Shown here: piece by piece, positions 43,230-52,685 of the stretch
Numbering within the stretch: the first letter of the stretch is position 1
How the letters are laid out: each line of letters begins with the position of its first letter
Source of the DNA: Nocardioides marmorisolisilvae
GTDB lineage: Bacteria; Actinomycetota; Actinomycetes; Propionibacteriales; Nocardioidaceae
Assembly: GCF_003725775.1 (NCBI RefSeq)
Contig: NZ_RJSG01000002.1
Coordinates: 744,001 to 808,000 of the forward strand
Reading direction: 5' to 3'
Length of the DNA: 64,000 bases
Notes under the pieces: model-generated
What the model was told of the DNA's origin: nothing
Database searches by the model: none
Seen by the model: only the letters and a program-made list of their open reading frames with translations
Translations under genes and position numbers: made by a program

Positions 43230-44410
43230 ACCGCGACACCCTCCGGGTGCAGCCGCACCAGCGGCTGGCCGGGGGAGACGAGGTCGCCGTCCTCGACGAG
43301 CCACTCCACGATGGTGCCTCCGTACGGCGCCAGCACGGCGGTCTCGTCGCGCGTGGAGCGCACCGAACCGATCGAGCTGGCGGCCAGGAGCGAGTCGCCC
43401 TCGTCACCGGCGGTCTTCACGAAGGTGCCCTTCGACGGCGAGACCAGCATCCGCCAGGTCGGGTGGATGTCCATCGGGGACGGGTCGCCGTGCTTGTTCA
43501 CGAAGGCGCGGGCGTCGTCGAGCTGGTCGGGGGTCTTCAGTGCGAAGGTCTCCACGCCCGGGAGCGCGCGCTTGGCGATGTTCGTCAGGGTCCCGGCCGG
43601 CGGCATCTCCAGGATGCCGGTGACGCCGAGGTCGCGCATGGTGGCCAGGCACAGGTCCCAGCGCACCGGCCGGGCGACCTGCTTGACGATCCGCCGGACC
43701 ACGTCGCGGCCGTCGTGGACGACCTGGCCGTCGTAGTTGGAGATCACTGCGGTCCGCGGGTCGTGCGTCGAGACCGCAAGGGCGAGTTTGCCCATCACCC
43801 CGACCGCCGGCGCCATGTGCTCGGTGTGGAACGCCCCGGCGACCGACAGCGGCATCAGTCGGGCCTTCGCCGGGGGAGCGGCGGCGAACGCGGCCAGCTG
43901 CTCCATCGTCCCCGCCGCCACGATCTGGCCCTCGGCGTTGACGTTGGCGGCGGTGAGACCGTGCTGCGTAAGTGCGGCCATCACCTCCGCCTCGTCGCCG
44001 CCGAGGACGGCGGTCATCCCGGTCGGGGTGACCGCGGCCGCGCGAGCCATGGCGTTGCCACGCTCGCGGACCAGAACCATGGCCTGCTCGGCGCTGATCG
44101 CCCGAGCACCCGCTGCGGCCGTCAGCTCGCCGACGCTGTGACCGGCGACCGCGCCGATCCGGCCGAAGGCGTCGGAGGGGTGCGGGAACAGTGAGAGCGC
44201 TGCGACCAGGCCGGAGCCGACGATCAGCGGCTGCGCGATCGCGGTGTCCCGGATGGTGTCGGCGTCGGCCTCGGTGCCGTAGTGGCCGAGGTCCAGGCCC
44301 GCCACCGCGCTGAGCCAGTGCAGACGCTCGGCGAACTGCGGGTCCTCCATCCAGGGCAGCAAGAAGCCTGGAGTCTGGGAACCCTGTCCGGGAGCAACGA
44401 TGATCAGCAC
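43226..44410 (-). CDS. fabD: Malonyl-CoA:ACP transacylase FabD with C-terminal biotinyl-like domain
   Basis: 394 residues, GTG start, about 80 more than standard FabD. The catalytic domain is normal: PGQGSQTPG (residues 8-16), nucleophile Ser92 in GHSVGELTAAA, and the His in VAGAFHTEHM. The extra tail (about 319-394) looks like a biotinyl/lipoyl hammerhead: LVSPSKGTFV, then AVLAPYGGTIVEWLVEDGDLVSPGQ. At the place of the biotin site (EAMKM) it has RSTRDET, with no lysine. It transfers malonyl groups from CoA to ACP and heads the FAS operon. The tail may mediate contact with the carboxylase encoded at the operon end; that is inference. Confidence 0.92.
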   Translation of the reverse strand: MLIIVAPGQGSQTPGFLLPWMEDPQFAERLHWLSAVAGLDLGHYGTEADADTIRDTAIAQPLIVGSGLVAALSLFPHPSDAFGRIGAVAGHSVGELTAAAGARAISAEQAMVLVRERGNAMARAAAVTPTGMTAVLGGDEAEVMAALTQHGLTAANVNAEGQIVAAGTMEQLAAFAAAPPAKARLMPLSVAGAFHTEHMAPAVGVMGKLALAVSTHDPRTAVISNYDGQVVHDGRDVVRRIVKQVARPVRWDLCLATMRDLGVTGILEMPPAGTLTNIAKRALPGVETFALKTPDQLDDARAFVNKHGDPSPMDIHPTWRMLVSPSKGTFVKTAGDEGDSLLAASSIGSVRSTRDETAVLAPYGGTIVEWLVEDGDLVSPGQPLVRLHPEGVAV

Positions 44411-44472
44411 CCCACTACTGTCGCCGACCTCGTGGTGCCGCCACGGGTGCGCAGCGCACGAAATCCGAGACC

Positions 44473-44489
44473 GAAACTTTGGAGGTTTC
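44473..44489. promoter_or_regulatory. Candidate operator between fasR and fabD
   Basis: GAAAC and GTTTC arms enclose TTTGGAG. An overlapping imperfect palindrome, TTTGGAGG with CCTACAA, extends to 44496 into the fasR stop. The 79-base fasR-fabD spacer otherwise has only a weak -10-like sequence, so this is a reasonable regulator site for the FAS operon. Confidence 0.4.
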
Positions 44490-45635
44490 CTACAACTCCG
44501 GGGTTTCCAGGCGGCCCAACGTCACGGCGAGCCTGAGCGTGTAGGAGTCCCGTGGATGCGAGGGGGTGAGCCCGGTGACCTCCGCGGCCCGCTTGAGGCG
44601 GTACCGGACCGTGTTGGCGTGCACGAACAACGTGCGGCTGGTCGTCTCGATCGAGGATCCGCAGGACAGGTAGCACTCCACGGTCTCCAGGACCGAGCCA
44701 CCGGCCGCCGCCAGGGGTGCGAAGACGGCCTCGATCAACGCCCGTCGCGCGTCCTCGTCGCCGGCCAGAGCCCGCTCGGGGAGCAGGTCCTCGGCGTGCA
44801 CCGGGCGCGGGGCGTCGGGCCAGCCGTGGGCCACCCGGAGCCCCGAGTGCGCCGCGTCGGCGGAGATCTTGGCGTCGGTCAACGTGGCCACCACCGGTCC
44901 GAGCACCACCGGACCCGGGTCGAACGCCTCCGCGACGGTGTTGGCCGGTCGGCCGGTCTTGTCGACCCCGCCCAGCACAACGACGAGCCGGTCTCCCTGG
45001 ACCGCGCACAGGCAGCCGAGGTTCTTGTCGCGGGCGACCCGGCGTACGTGGTCCATCGCGCTGCGGCTGGTCAGGTTGCCGATCATCACCAGCACGTTGC
45101 CGGACACGTCCCAGCTGAGCGCGCTGGCGCGGCTGGAGATGGTTTCCGGGTCCTCGCCGCGCAAGAGGGCGTCGACGACGAGGGCCTCGAGCCGGGCGTC
45201 CCAGGCGCCGCGCTGCTCGGCTGCCCGGGCGTAGACCTCGGCGGTGGCGAAGGCGATCTCGCGGGCATAGCGGTTCAGCGCGCTGCGGGCGTGCTCCGCG
45301 TCCTCGCCGAGCAGCTCGTCCAGGTTCTCGTCGACCACGATCACCGAGAGCCGGACCATGGCGACGGTCTGCTCCAGGGTGATCTCGCTGGCCATCTCGC
45401 GCGGAGCGACACCGAAGACCTCGGCGATCAGCGGCGAGGACTCCTTCTCGTTGCGGTAGGAGTCGATGAAGGACTTGATGCCCGCCTGGACGATGAGCCC
45501 GATGAAGGACCGGTCCTCGGCCGGGAGCTCGGTCACCCACGGCATGTCCACTTCCATGCGCGACAGCGCCGCGGTCGACAGCGCCCCGCTGGAGCGGGTC
45601 AGGCGCTGGGCGATCTGGGCGCGGGTCCGGGTCAC
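44490..45635 (-). CDS. fasR: PucR-type transcriptional regulator of fatty acid synthesis (FasR, Streptomyces type)
   Basis: 381 residues. The C-terminal PucR HTH is clear: AGGSVLETVECYLSCGSS, then RTLFVHANTVRYRLKRAAEVTG. The N-terminal and middle regions have no enzyme motif and match the shape of Streptomyces FasR, which lies directly upstream of fabDHPF and activates it. The M. tuberculosis counterpart sits between aceE and fabD (a different protein from the TetR-type regulator also called FasR there). It is transcribed in the same direction as fabD, 79 bases upstream. Confidence 0.88.
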   Translation of the reverse strand: MTRTRAQIAQRLTRSSGALSTAALSRMEVDMPWVTELPAEDRSFIGLIVQAGIKSFIDSYRNEKESSPLIAEVFGVAPREMASEITLEQTVAMVRLSVIVVDENLDELLGEDAEHARSALNRYAREIAFATAEVYARAAEQRGAWDARLEALVVDALLRGEDPETISSRASALSWDVSGNVLVMIGNLTSRSAMDHVRRVARDKNLGCLCAVQGDRLVVVLGGVDKTGRPANTVAEAFDPGPVVLGPVVATLTDAKISADAAHSGLRVAHGWPDAPRPVHAEDLLPERALAGDEDARRALIEAVFAPLAAAGGSVLETVECYLSCGSSIETTSRTLFVHANTVRYRLKRAAEVTGLTPSHPRDSYTLRLAVTLGRLETPEL

Positions 45636-45832
45636 GGGGCCATCCTGCCGCCTGGCGACGGTTACCCGCAGGTTCTAGACCAGTGGTTCCCGTCCGCCAC
45701 AGGCGTCACAGCAGTCACAACTTCGGGCGAGTCGACGAACCTCGCAACAAAGGCGTCATCTTCCTCTGGTTGACTCGTCATCCAGTTGGCGCCAGAACGG
45801 GGCTGCACAACCGAGGTTCAGAGAGGGTTCGC

Positions 45833-46792
45833 GTGGCCGAGTCGCTCGAGGTCCAGCACGTCACGATCCACGGACACCAACGCGCCTACGTGATGGCCGG
45901 CCAGGGCCCCGCCCTCCTGCTGCTGCACGGACTCGGCTGCGACCACACGACGTGGAACCCGGTGATCCGCTCGCTGGCCAAGAAGTACACCGTGATCGCC
46001 CCGGACCTCCTCGGCCACGGCCGCAGCGCCAAGCCGCGCGCGGACTACTCGGTCGGTGGCTACGCGAACGGGATGCGCGACCTGCTGACCGTGCTGAACA
46101 TCGACAAGGTCACCGTGGTCGGGCACAGCCTCGGCGGCGGTGTGGCGATGCAGTTCGCCTACCAGTTCCCCGAGCGCACCGAGCGGATGATCCTGGTCGC
46201 GCCCGGCGGGCTCGGCCCCGAGGTCACCCCGATGATCCGCGCGGTGTCGCTGCCCGGCTTCAAGATGGCGATGGCGGCTCTGACCGTTCCCGGCGTGCGG
46301 CACGTCGGCATGGCCGGCATGCGAGCCCTGTCGCGGACCGGGATGTCGCTGACCCACGACCTCGACGAGGTCGCCGAGATCTACGACTCCTTCAAGGACC
46401 CGGGCGCCCGCGCCGCCATCTCGCACGTCGTGCGGGCGGTGGTCGACGTCCGGGGTCAGATCGTGACCATGGTCGACCGGGCCTACCTGACCCGCGAGAT
46501 GCCGATGCTGGTCGTCTGGGGCACCGAGGACAAGGTCATCCCCGTCGAGCACGCAGACCGCGCCGCAGTGATCGCGCCCGGAGCCCAGGTCGAGGTGCTC
46601 GGCAACGCCGGCCACTTCCCGCACAAGGACCACCCCGAGCGGTTCGTGAAGATCGTCAACGACTTCATCCGCTCGACCCGGCCCGCCACCTACCACCGGG
46701 GACGCTGGCGCACGCTGCTGCGCAACGGGCCGAGCACGCCGGTCAGCGAGCAGCTCCAGCTCGTCCCGGCTGCGTCCGGCCCGATTGCGTAG
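45833..46792 (+). CDS. Alpha/beta hydrolase (meta-cleavage hydrolase-like)
   Basis: 319 residues from the GTG at 45833 behind GAGAGGG; longer in-frame starts upstream lack a ribosome binding site. LLLLHGLGCDHTTW gives the oxyanion hole, VVGHSLGGGVAMQF the nucleophile, and WGTEDKVIPVEHA plus GNAGHFPHKDHPERF the acid and His. No signal peptide, but the C-terminal ~35 residues are a basic extension (YHRGRWRTLLRNGP). Substrate unknown. It is divergent from fasR and convergent with aceE, with the repeat hairpin between. The 197-base spacer 45636-45832 shows nothing else. Confidence 0.87.
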   Translation: MAESLEVQHVTIHGHQRAYVMAGQGPALLLLHGLGCDHTTWNPVIRSLAKKYTVIAPDLLGHGRSAKPRADYSVGGYANGMRDLLTVLNIDKVTVVGHSLGGGVAMQFAYQFPERTERMILVAPGGLGPEVTPMIRAVSLPGFKMAMAALTVPGVRHVGMAGMRALSRTGMSLTHDLDEVAEIYDSFKDPGARAAISHVVRAVVDVRGQIVTMVDRAYLTREMPMLVVWGTEDKVIPVEHADRAAVIAPGAQVEVLGNAGHFPHKDHPERFVKIVNDFIRSTRPATYHRGRWRTLLRNGPSTPVSEQLQLVPAASGPIA

Positions 46793-46802
46793 CTGCGTAC
46801 GT

Positions 46803-46860
46803 CACCGGGTTTCGACAGGCTCAACCGACACGTGCTGGTTGAGCCTGTCGAAACCCGGTG
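46803..46860. repeat. 24-bp perfect inverted repeat (dispersed element, likely bidirectional terminator)
   Basis: Arms 46803-46826 and 46837-46860 are exact reverse complements around a 10-base loop. One arm equals the single copy at 20633-20655. It is placed between convergent genes, where it could terminate both. Confidence 0.85.
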
Positions 46861-46881
46861 AGAAGCGCGCATAGGTGAGCG

Positions 46882-49680
46882 CTAGGCGTCGCCGCCCTCC
46901 TGCATCACGCCGCGCACAGCCGTCGGGTCGTTGATCCGGTAGCGGTTGAACGCCTCGGTCACCGTCTCCGGCTTCACCTGTCCCCGAGCGGCGAGCGCCT
47001 GGAGCGCCTGCACGACCACGGACGGGGCGTCGACGTTGAAGAAGCGACGCGCGGCCGGACGGGTATCGGCGAAACCGAAGCCGTCGGTGCCGAGCACGTG
47101 GAAGTCGCCAGGCACCCAGCGCGCGATCTGCAGCGGCACGGCACGCATGTAGTCCGAGACCGCGACGAACGGGCCGGGGGCGCCGTCGAGGCGACCGGTC
47201 ACGAACGGCAGCCGCGGGCTGGCCTCCGGGTTCAGCAGCGCGTCGTGCTCGGTCGCGATCGCGTCACGGGCCAGCTCGTTCCACGAGGTCACCGACCACA
47301 GGTCCGCGCTGACGCCCCACTCCTCGGCGAGCATCTTCTGCGCCTCGAGGATCCACGGGAAGCCGACGCCCGAGGCGAGCAGCTGCACCTTCGGCGCACC
47401 GCCCAGGTCCGGACCGCTGCCGAACTTGTAGATGCCCTTGAGTAGGCCCTCGAGGTCGAGGTTCTCCGGCTCGGCCGGCTGGCTGACCGGCTCGTTGTAG
47501 ACGGTCACGTAGTAGATGACGTCCTCGCCGAGCGGGTGCTCGTCGCTGACGGTGTACATCCGACGCAGGCCGTCCTGCATGATGTGCGCGATCTCGTGGG
47601 CGTGCGCCGGGTCGTAGTGCACGACGGCCGGGTTGGTCGCCGCCAGCAGCGGGGAGTGACCGTCCGCGTGCTGGAGACCCTCACCGGTGAGCGTCGTGCG
47701 GCCGGCGGTGGCGCCGATCAGGAAACCGCGCGAGAGCTGGTCGGCCATCGCCCAGATCGAGTCGGCGGTCCGCTGGAACCCGAACATCGAGTAGAAGATG
47801 TAAAAGGGGATCATCGCCTCGCCGTGCGTCGAGTACGACGAGCCGGCAGCCGTGGCCGAAGCCATCGCGCCCGCCTCGGAGATGCCCTCGTGCAGCATCT
47901 GGCCGTCGGTCGACTCGCGCCACTTCAGCAGCTGGGCACGGTCGACGGCCTCGTACTGCTGGCCGCCCGGGTTGTAGATCTTGGCGGTCGGGAACATCGA
48001 GTCCATGCCGAAGGTGCGGTACTCGTCCGGCGCGATCGGGACGATGCGCTTGCCGATCTCCGGATCCTTCATCCAGTCGCGGAGCAACCGGACGACGGCC
48101 ATCGTGGTGGCGATCTTGTTGTTGCCCGAGCCCTGCTTGAGCTCGGCGTACATCTCGTCGCCGGGGACCTTGAGCGGCTTGGCGCGGATGACGCGCTTGG
48201 GCAGCGAACCCCCGAGCGAACGGCGACGCTCCAGCATGTACTCGATCTCGGGCGACTTCTCGCCCGGGTGGAAGAACGGAGCCGTGCCCGAGGTCTCGTA
48301 CGCCTCGGTGATCTCCTTGTCGCTCATCGGCAGGTAGAGCCGGTCACGGAACTTCAGCAGGTCCGGGAGCTTGAGCTTCTTCATCTGGTGGGTGGCGTTC
48401 TTGCCCTCCAGTGCGTCGATCGTCCACCCCTTGATGGTGTGCGCCAGGATCACGGTCGGCTGGCCGACGTGCTTGGTGGCAGCGTCGAACGCGGCGTAGA
48501 CCTTGCGGTAGTCGTGACCGCCGCGCGGCAGCTTCTCGATCTGCCGGTCGGACATGTGCTCGACCATCTTGCGCAGCCGCGGGTCCGGCCCGAAGAAGTA
48601 CTCGCGGTTGTAGGCGCCGTCCTCGACCGAGAAGGTCTGGAACTGGCCGTCGGGCGTGGTGTTCATCTTGTTGACCAGCACACCGTCGACGTCGCGGGCC
48701 AGCAGCTCGTCCCAGTCGCGACCCCAGATCACCTTGATCACGTTCCAGCCGGCGCCACGGAAGTTGGCCTCCAGCTCCTGGATGATCTTGCCGTTGCCCG
48801 TCACCGGTCCGTCGAGCTGCTGCAGGTTGCAGTTGATCACCCAGGTGAGGTTGTCGAGCTCCTCGCGGGCCGCGATCCGGATCGCGCCGAGGGACTCGGG
48901 CTCGGCCATCTCGCCGTCACCGAGGAACGCCCACACGTGCTGGTCGGCGGTGTCCTTGATGCCGCGGTTGGCCAGGTAGCGGTTGAACCGCGCCTGGTAG
49001 ATCGAGTTGATGCCGGTCAGGCCCATCGAGACCGTCGGGAACTCCCAGAACTCCGGCATCAGCCGCGGGTGCGGGTAGGACGAGAGGCCCTTGCCGATGC
49101 CGTGCTGGACCTCCTGGCGGAAGTTCAGCAGCTGCTGCTCGTCGAGTCGACCCTCGAGGAAGGCACGGGCGTAGATGCCGGGGGAGCCGTGACCCTGGAT
49201 GTAGATCTGGTCGCCGCCTCCCGGGTGGTCCTTGCCGCGGAAGAAGTGGTTGAAGCCGACCTCGTAGAGCGAGGCGGAGGACTGGTACGTCGCGATGTGG
49301 CCGCCGACCTCCAGGCCCGGCCGGTTCGCGTCGGAGACCATCACCGCCGCGTTCCAGCGGATGAAGGCGCGGATACGGCGCTCGACGTCCTCGTCACCGG
49401 GGAACCACGGCTCGCGCTCGGGCGGGATGGTGTTGATGTAGTCGGTGCTGCGCAGGGCCGGCACGCCGACGGCCTTCTCGCGCGCTCGCTCGAGCAGGCG
49501 CAGCATCACGTACCGGGCGCGTTCGCGTCCGCGGTCGTCGATCAGCGCGTCGAAGGAGTCGATCCAGTCGGTGGTCTCGTCAGGATCGATGTCGGGCAGC
49601 TGGGTCGGCAGTCCCTCGTGGATGACGGGGGGTGCTGCCGGAGCCGGGCGGGCTTCAGAGTCTGTGTTCTCATCGGGCAC
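46882..49680 (-). CDS. aceE: Pyruvate dehydrogenase E1 component, homodimeric
   Basis: 932 residues, the normal length of homodimeric E1. The thiamine diphosphate motif is [12 protein letters not shown] followed by [12 protein letters not shown]. Other landmarks are [33 protein letters not shown] and the C-terminal transketolase-like half with [19 protein letters not shown]. It decarboxylates pyruvate and acetylates the lipoyl E2. E2 and E3 are not in the window, as usual in actinobacteria. The GTG at 49680 is the start. Next to a FAS operon, it supplies acetyl-CoA. Confidence 0.96.
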   Translation of the reverse strand: MPDENTDSEARPAPAAPPVIHEGLPTQLPDIDPDETTDWIDSFDALIDDRGRERARYVMLRLLERAREKAVGVPALRSTDYINTIPPEREPWFPGDEDVERRIRAFIRWNAAVMVSDANRPGLEVGGHIATYQSSASLYEVGFNHFFRGKDHPGGGDQIYIQGHGSPGIYARAFLEGRLDEQQLLNFRQEVQHGIGKGLSSYPHPRLMPEFWEFPTVSMGLTGINSIYQARFNRYLANRGIKDTADQHVWAFLGDGEMAEPESLGAIRIAAREELDNLTWVINCNLQQLDGPVTGNGKIIQELEANFRGAGWNVIKVIWGRDWDELLARDVDGVLVNKMNTTPDGQFQTFSVEDGAYNREYFFGPDPRLRKMVEHMSDRQIEKLPRGGHDYRKVYAAFDAATKHVGQPTVILAHTIKGWTIDALEGKNATHQMKKLKLPDLLKFRDRLYLPMSDKEITEAYETSGTAPFFHPGEKSPEIEYMLERRRSLGGSLPKRVIRAKPLKVPGDEMYAELKQGSGNNKIATTMAVVRLLRDWMKDPEIGKRIVPIAPDEYRTFGMDSMFPTAKIYNPGGQQYEAVDRAQLLKWRESTDGQMLHEGISEAGAMASATAAGSSYSTHGEAMIPFYIFYSMFGFQRTADSIWAMADQLSRGFLIGATAGRTTLTGEGLQHADGHSPLLAATNPAVVHYDPAHAHEIAHIMQDGLRRMYTVSDEHPLGEDVIYYVTVYNEPVSQPAEPENLDLEGLLKGIYKFGSGPDLGGAPKVQLLASGVGFPWILEAQKMLAEEWGVSADLWSVTSWNELARDAIATEHDALLNPEASPRLPFVTGRLDGAPGPFVAVSDYMRAVPLQIARWVPGDFHVLGTDGFGFADTRPAARRFFNVDAPSVVVQALQALAARGQVKPETVTEAFNRYRINDPTAVRGVMQEGGDA

Positions 49681-49763
49681 CCTTGCATCTTGGCACGATC
49701 AAACGAGCGACGAAATCTACCGATCAGTACGTCCACCGCCCCGCAAGCGGCCACGATGAGCGG

Positions 49764-50075
49764 GTGTCCGATCCGCAGCCAGCCAGCCACCGCGCTGACC
49801 AACCGGCCGAGGAGCCCGAGGTCGTCGCGCCCTGGGGCGACGGATTCGGAGACTTCATGCGCTGGCGCTCGCGTGCGCTGCTGACGTGGAGCGCCTGGCG
49901 GATCTGGTTGTTCGCCGGGATCGGGCTCGTCGGCCTCGTCACCGGGGTGCTCGACCACGACAACGAGGGCCTCGCGACGGGTGCCGAGGTGACCGGAGTT
50001 GTGCTCGGTCTGTTCTTCGTCCCGCCCCTCGTCGCGGACGCGCTCAAGCGGTTCAAGGGCCGGATCGAGCCGTGA
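49764..50075 (+). CDS. Hypothetical small membrane protein
   Basis: 103 residues from the GTG at 49764. A polar N-terminus (~40 residues, acidic and Pro-rich) is followed by two membrane segments, IWLFAGIGLVGLVTGVL and VTGVVLGLFFVPPLVADAL, and a short basic tail. In M. tuberculosis a small protein of unknown role holds the same place between aceE and the DUF3052 gene. I cannot prove homology by eye. Divergent from aceE. A longer upstream frame is unlikely since it would overlap the aceE promoter. Confidence 0.65.
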   Translation: MSDPQPASHRADQPAEEPEVVAPWGDGFGDFMRWRSRALLTWSAWRIWLFAGIGLVGLVTGVLDHDNEGLATGAEVTGVVLGLFFVPPLVADALKRFKGRIEP

Positions 50076-50175
50076 CACACGGTCGCGGGCTTGCGTTCGG
50101 ACACGTGAGTCCGCTGAACTTGGGCATCCGCATCCAACCAAGGGCGCGGAACGAGCGAAGAAACGAGGCATCGAC

Positions 50176-50595
50176 GTGAACCCGCCCGCAGGGGACGCCG
50201 GCCAGTTGGCGGCCGACCGACTGGGACTGAAGTCCGGCATGGTGGTCCAGGAGCTGGGCTGGGACGAAGACGTCGATGACTCCGTACGCGTCTCGATCGA
50301 GGACGCGGTCGACGCCGATCTCGTGGACGGCGATTACGGCGACGTGGTCGACGCGGTCGTGCTCTGGTGGCGCGACGGCGACGGCGACCTGGTCGACGCG
50401 CTCGTCGACTCGCTGACCGACCTCGTCGGTGGCGGTTCGGTCTGGCTGCTGTGCCCGAAGGTGGGCCGCCCCAACGCCGTGGAGCCCTCGGAGATCACCG
50501 AGGCGGCCCCGATCGCGGGTCTCTCGACGACCACCACGGTCTCGGTCAGCGCTGACTGGTCGGCGACCAAGCTGGTCGCCCCGAAGTCCCGCTGA
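50176..50595 (+). CDS. DUF3052 family protein
   Basis: 139 residues, GTG start. It shows the family pattern: LAADRLGLKSGMVVQELGWDEDVD, then DVVDAVVLWWRDGDGDL and VWLLCPKVGRPNAVEPSEI, ending in ADWSATKLVAPKSR. The role is unknown; the gene sits beside ahpE and aceE across actinobacteria (Rv2239c in M. tuberculosis). Highly acidic. The conserved neighbourhood suggests a link to central carbon or redox metabolism, but that is inference. Confidence 0.92.
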   Translation: MNPPAGDAGQLAADRLGLKSGMVVQELGWDEDVDDSVRVSIEDAVDADLVDGDYGDVVDAVVLWWRDGDGDLVDALVDSLTDLVGGGSVWLLCPKVGRPNAVEPSEITEAAPIAGLSTTTTVSVSADWSATKLVAPKSR

Positions 50596-50629
50596 CCGGG
50601 CGACCTCGCCCGCAGTGCACACTGAGACC

Positions 50630-51091
50630 ATGCCGCTCCAGGTGGGGGACCACGCACCCGACTTCGCCCTGCGCGACCAGCACGGGGCCGAGTTCAAGCT
50701 CTCCTCGGTGCTCGGCGAGAAGGCCGTGCTGCTGGTGTTCTTCCCCTTCGCCTTCAGCGGCGTGTGCACCGGGGAGCTGACCGGCTTCCGTGACCGGCTC
50801 GGCGAGTTCGAGACCGATGACACCACGCTGGTCGCGATCTCCTGCGACTCCGTCTACACCCAGCGTGCCGTAGCCGACCGCGACGGACTGTTCTTCCCGT
50901 TGCTCGCCGACTACTGGCCGCACGGCGAGGTGGCCTCGGCGTACGGGGTCTTCGATGCCGAGCAGGGTTGCCCGACGCGCTCCTCGTTCGTCGTCGACAA
51001 GGCCGGTCGGATCGCCTGGTCGGTGCACAACCAAATGGGCGAAGCGCGCGATCTGGACACCCAAGCCACCCACCTGCGGCAGGCCGTCTAG
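50630..51091 (+). CDS. ahpE: Peroxiredoxin AhpE-like
   Basis: 153 residues, exactly the length of mycobacterial AhpE. The peroxidatic Cys is in FFPFAFSGVCTGELTGF (about residue 45), with the conserved Arg in GCPTRSSFVVD. It has the AhpE-type sequence start PLQVGDHAPDFALRDQHG. It reduces peroxides and peroxynitrite, probably recycled by mycothiol or mycoredoxin. The neighbourhood with DUF3052 and aceE matches Rv2238c. A strong rho-independent terminator follows. Confidence 0.93.
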   Translation: MPLQVGDHAPDFALRDQHGAEFKLSSVLGEKAVLLVFFPFAFSGVCTGELTGFRDRLGEFETDDTTLVAISCDSVYTQRAVADRDGLFFPLLADYWPHGEVASAYGVFDAEQGCPTRSSFVVDKAGRIAWSVHNQMGEARDLDTQATHLRQAV

Positions 51092-51168
51092 TCCTTTCGG
51101 GCCATTTGATCACCCGATTGGCGTCGGAGGCTTGAATCTGACAGCAGGTCTGACAAGATTGCCGTGTT

Positions 51169-51211
51169 GCGACCGCTGATGACCCGAGACGTCAGCGGTC
51201 GCAGCTTTTTT
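51169..51211 (+). terminator. Rho-independent terminator after ahpE
   Basis: Perfect 11-bp stem (51169-51179 with 51192-51202), a 12-base loop, and T6 at 51206-51211. The clearest intrinsic terminator in the window. Confidence 0.93.
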
Positions 51212-51246
51212 GTCTCCAGGATTTCTTCTGCCCGCGCCCCGGCCTC

Positions 51247-51252
51247 TAGTCT
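51247..51252 (+). promoter_or_regulatory. Candidate -10 box of tRNA-Val gene
   Basis: TAGTCT 27 bases upstream of the mature tRNA 5' end; a short leader would be removed by RNase P. Confidence 0.35.
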
Positions 51253-51279
51253 GTGCCGGTTCCAGTACCGATTTCATCG

Positions 51280-51354
51280 GGGCGTGTAGCTCAGCGGTAG
51301 AGCGCCTCCCTTACAAGGAGGATGTCGGGGGTTCGATCCCCTCCGCGCCCACCA
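51280..51354 (+). tRNA. tRNA-Val(TAC), CCA encoded
   Basis: 72 nt body plus encoded CCA at 51352-51354. The acceptor GGGCGTG pairs with CGCGCCC, the anticodon TAC is at 51312-51314, the anticodon stem is CCTCC/GGAGG and the discriminator is A. Confidence 0.96.
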
Positions 51355-51510
51355 CCAGCTGCACGACGGCGCTGAGGCATCGCGACCCGCGCCGTCGGAA
51401 CTCGCTGCGGTCTGTCACGTAACCGCCACCTTCCTGGGACGTCACTGCGACATCAGGTTCCTAACGTCTGGGCACTCGCTCCCGACCGGGAGCCCACGTG
51501 AGGAGCAGTC

Positions 51511-52014
51511 ATGTCATCCATCTCCATCAATCGCACCCGGACCCTGGCCCTGGTGGCGGCAGCCCTGATCGCCCTGATCGCCGTCGTCTCGAGGCAGTGG
51601 TCCTCGACCGGCGTCGACGGAACTCCGGTGAACGCCAAGCTCGACGCGGCGTCCTCCGCCAACACCTATCTGCTCACCTGCCTCGGTCAGCCGATCGCTC
51701 GCCCGAGCGAGGTCGCCCTCGCCTGTGCCGACGCGAATGCCGACCTGAAGGCGGTCGACTGGAAGAACTGGGGCGGGGACCGCGCGCAGGGCACCGCGAC
51801 CTTCGAGGAGAACGACTGCACCCCCACGTGCGCGGACGGCAGCTTCCACTCCTACCCGGTCACCGTGGTCGCCACCAACCGGGCGGTCAAGGGCGGAACG
51901 GCGCAGTACCGATCGATCGAGCTCCACTTCACCGGTACGGCGCCAGCGTCGGCCCCGGGCGGGAGCGCGACCTTCGACCTGGACAACCGTGACGGGAACC
52001 CCGAGACCCCGTGA
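51511..52014 (+). CDS. Hypothetical secreted or membrane-anchored protein
   Basis: 167 residues. An N-terminal hydrophobic helix (TRTLALVAAALIALIAVVS) is either an uncleaved anchor or a signal peptide. The exported part has cysteines at LLTCLGQ, ALACADA and NDCTPTCADG, likely disulfide-bonded, and an Asp/Asn-rich tail. No family recognised. The stop overlaps the GTG of the response regulator, so it is probably part of that operon and may feed the sensor kinase a signal. That is inference. Confidence 0.75.
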   Translation: MSSISINRTRTLALVAAALIALIAVVSRQWSSTGVDGTPVNAKLDAASSANTYLLTCLGQPIARPSEVALACADANADLKAVDWKNWGGDRAQGTATFEENDCTPTCADGSFHSYPVTVVATNRAVKGGTAQYRSIELHFTGTAPASAPGGSATFDLDNRDGNPETP

Positions 52015-52685
52015 CGTCCTCGTCCGCGTCCGGGCTTCGGGTCCTCCTCGTCGAGGACGACCCCGACGTCCGCGAGACCACCGCCCTAGTTCTGGGGCGG
52101 CACGGATTCGACGTCCGGACGGCGGCGGACGGGTTCCGCGGCGAAGAGATCTTCGCCGCGGAACCCTTCGACGTCCTGGTGGTGGACATCGCCATGCCGG
52201 GGCTGGACGGGCTGAGCCTCACCAAGCGCCTGCGTGCCGAGTCCTCGATCCCGATCCTGCTGCTGACCGCGCGCGACCTCCCCGGCGACGTCGTCACCGG
52301 GCTCGAGTCAGGAGCGGACGACTACGTCACCAAGCCGTTCGACGGAGACGTGCTCGCGGCTCGTCTGCGGGCACTGGTACGGCGCGGAGGAAGCGGATCC
52401 GTGGAGCTGGTCGGCGATGTCGAGATCGACCGCCGTTCCCGCTCGATCACCCGGAAGGGTGAGCCGGTGCTCCTGAGCTCGACCGAATTCCGGTTGTTCG
52501 AGCTGCTTCTCGATCACGCCGGAATCGTCGTCAGTCGACCGCAAGCGCTGCGGCGGGTGTGGGGTGACGAGGACTGGATCGACGAGCGGGTCGTCGACAC
52601 CAACGTCCTCCGGCTGCGGTCGAAGCTCGGCGACGGGCTGATCGTCACGGTGCGCGGCTTCGGTTACAAGCTGGTCGCCCGGTGA
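52011..52685 (+). CDS. OmpR/PhoB-family response regulator
   Basis: 224 residues, GTG start overlapping the upstream stop. Receiver domain: LVEDDPDV, phosphoacceptor Asp59 in VLVVDIAMPGLDGL, Lys in DDYVTKPFDGD. The winged-helix DNA-binding domain (about 130-222) has LLSSTEFRLFELLLDHAG and ERVVDTNVLRLRSKLG. Coupled to the kinase gene by another 4-base overlap. Targets unknown. Confidence 0.93.
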   Translation: MTSSSASGLRVLLVEDDPDVRETTALVLGRHGFDVRTAADGFRGEEIFAAEPFDVLVVDIAMPGLDGLSLTKRLRAESSIPILLLTARDLPGDVVTGLESGADDYVTKPFDGDVLAARLRALVRRGGSGSVELVGDVEIDRRSRSITRKGEPVLLSSTEFRLFELLLDHAGIVVSRPQALRRVWGDEDWIDERVVDTNVLRLRSKLGDGLIVTVRGFGYKLVAR

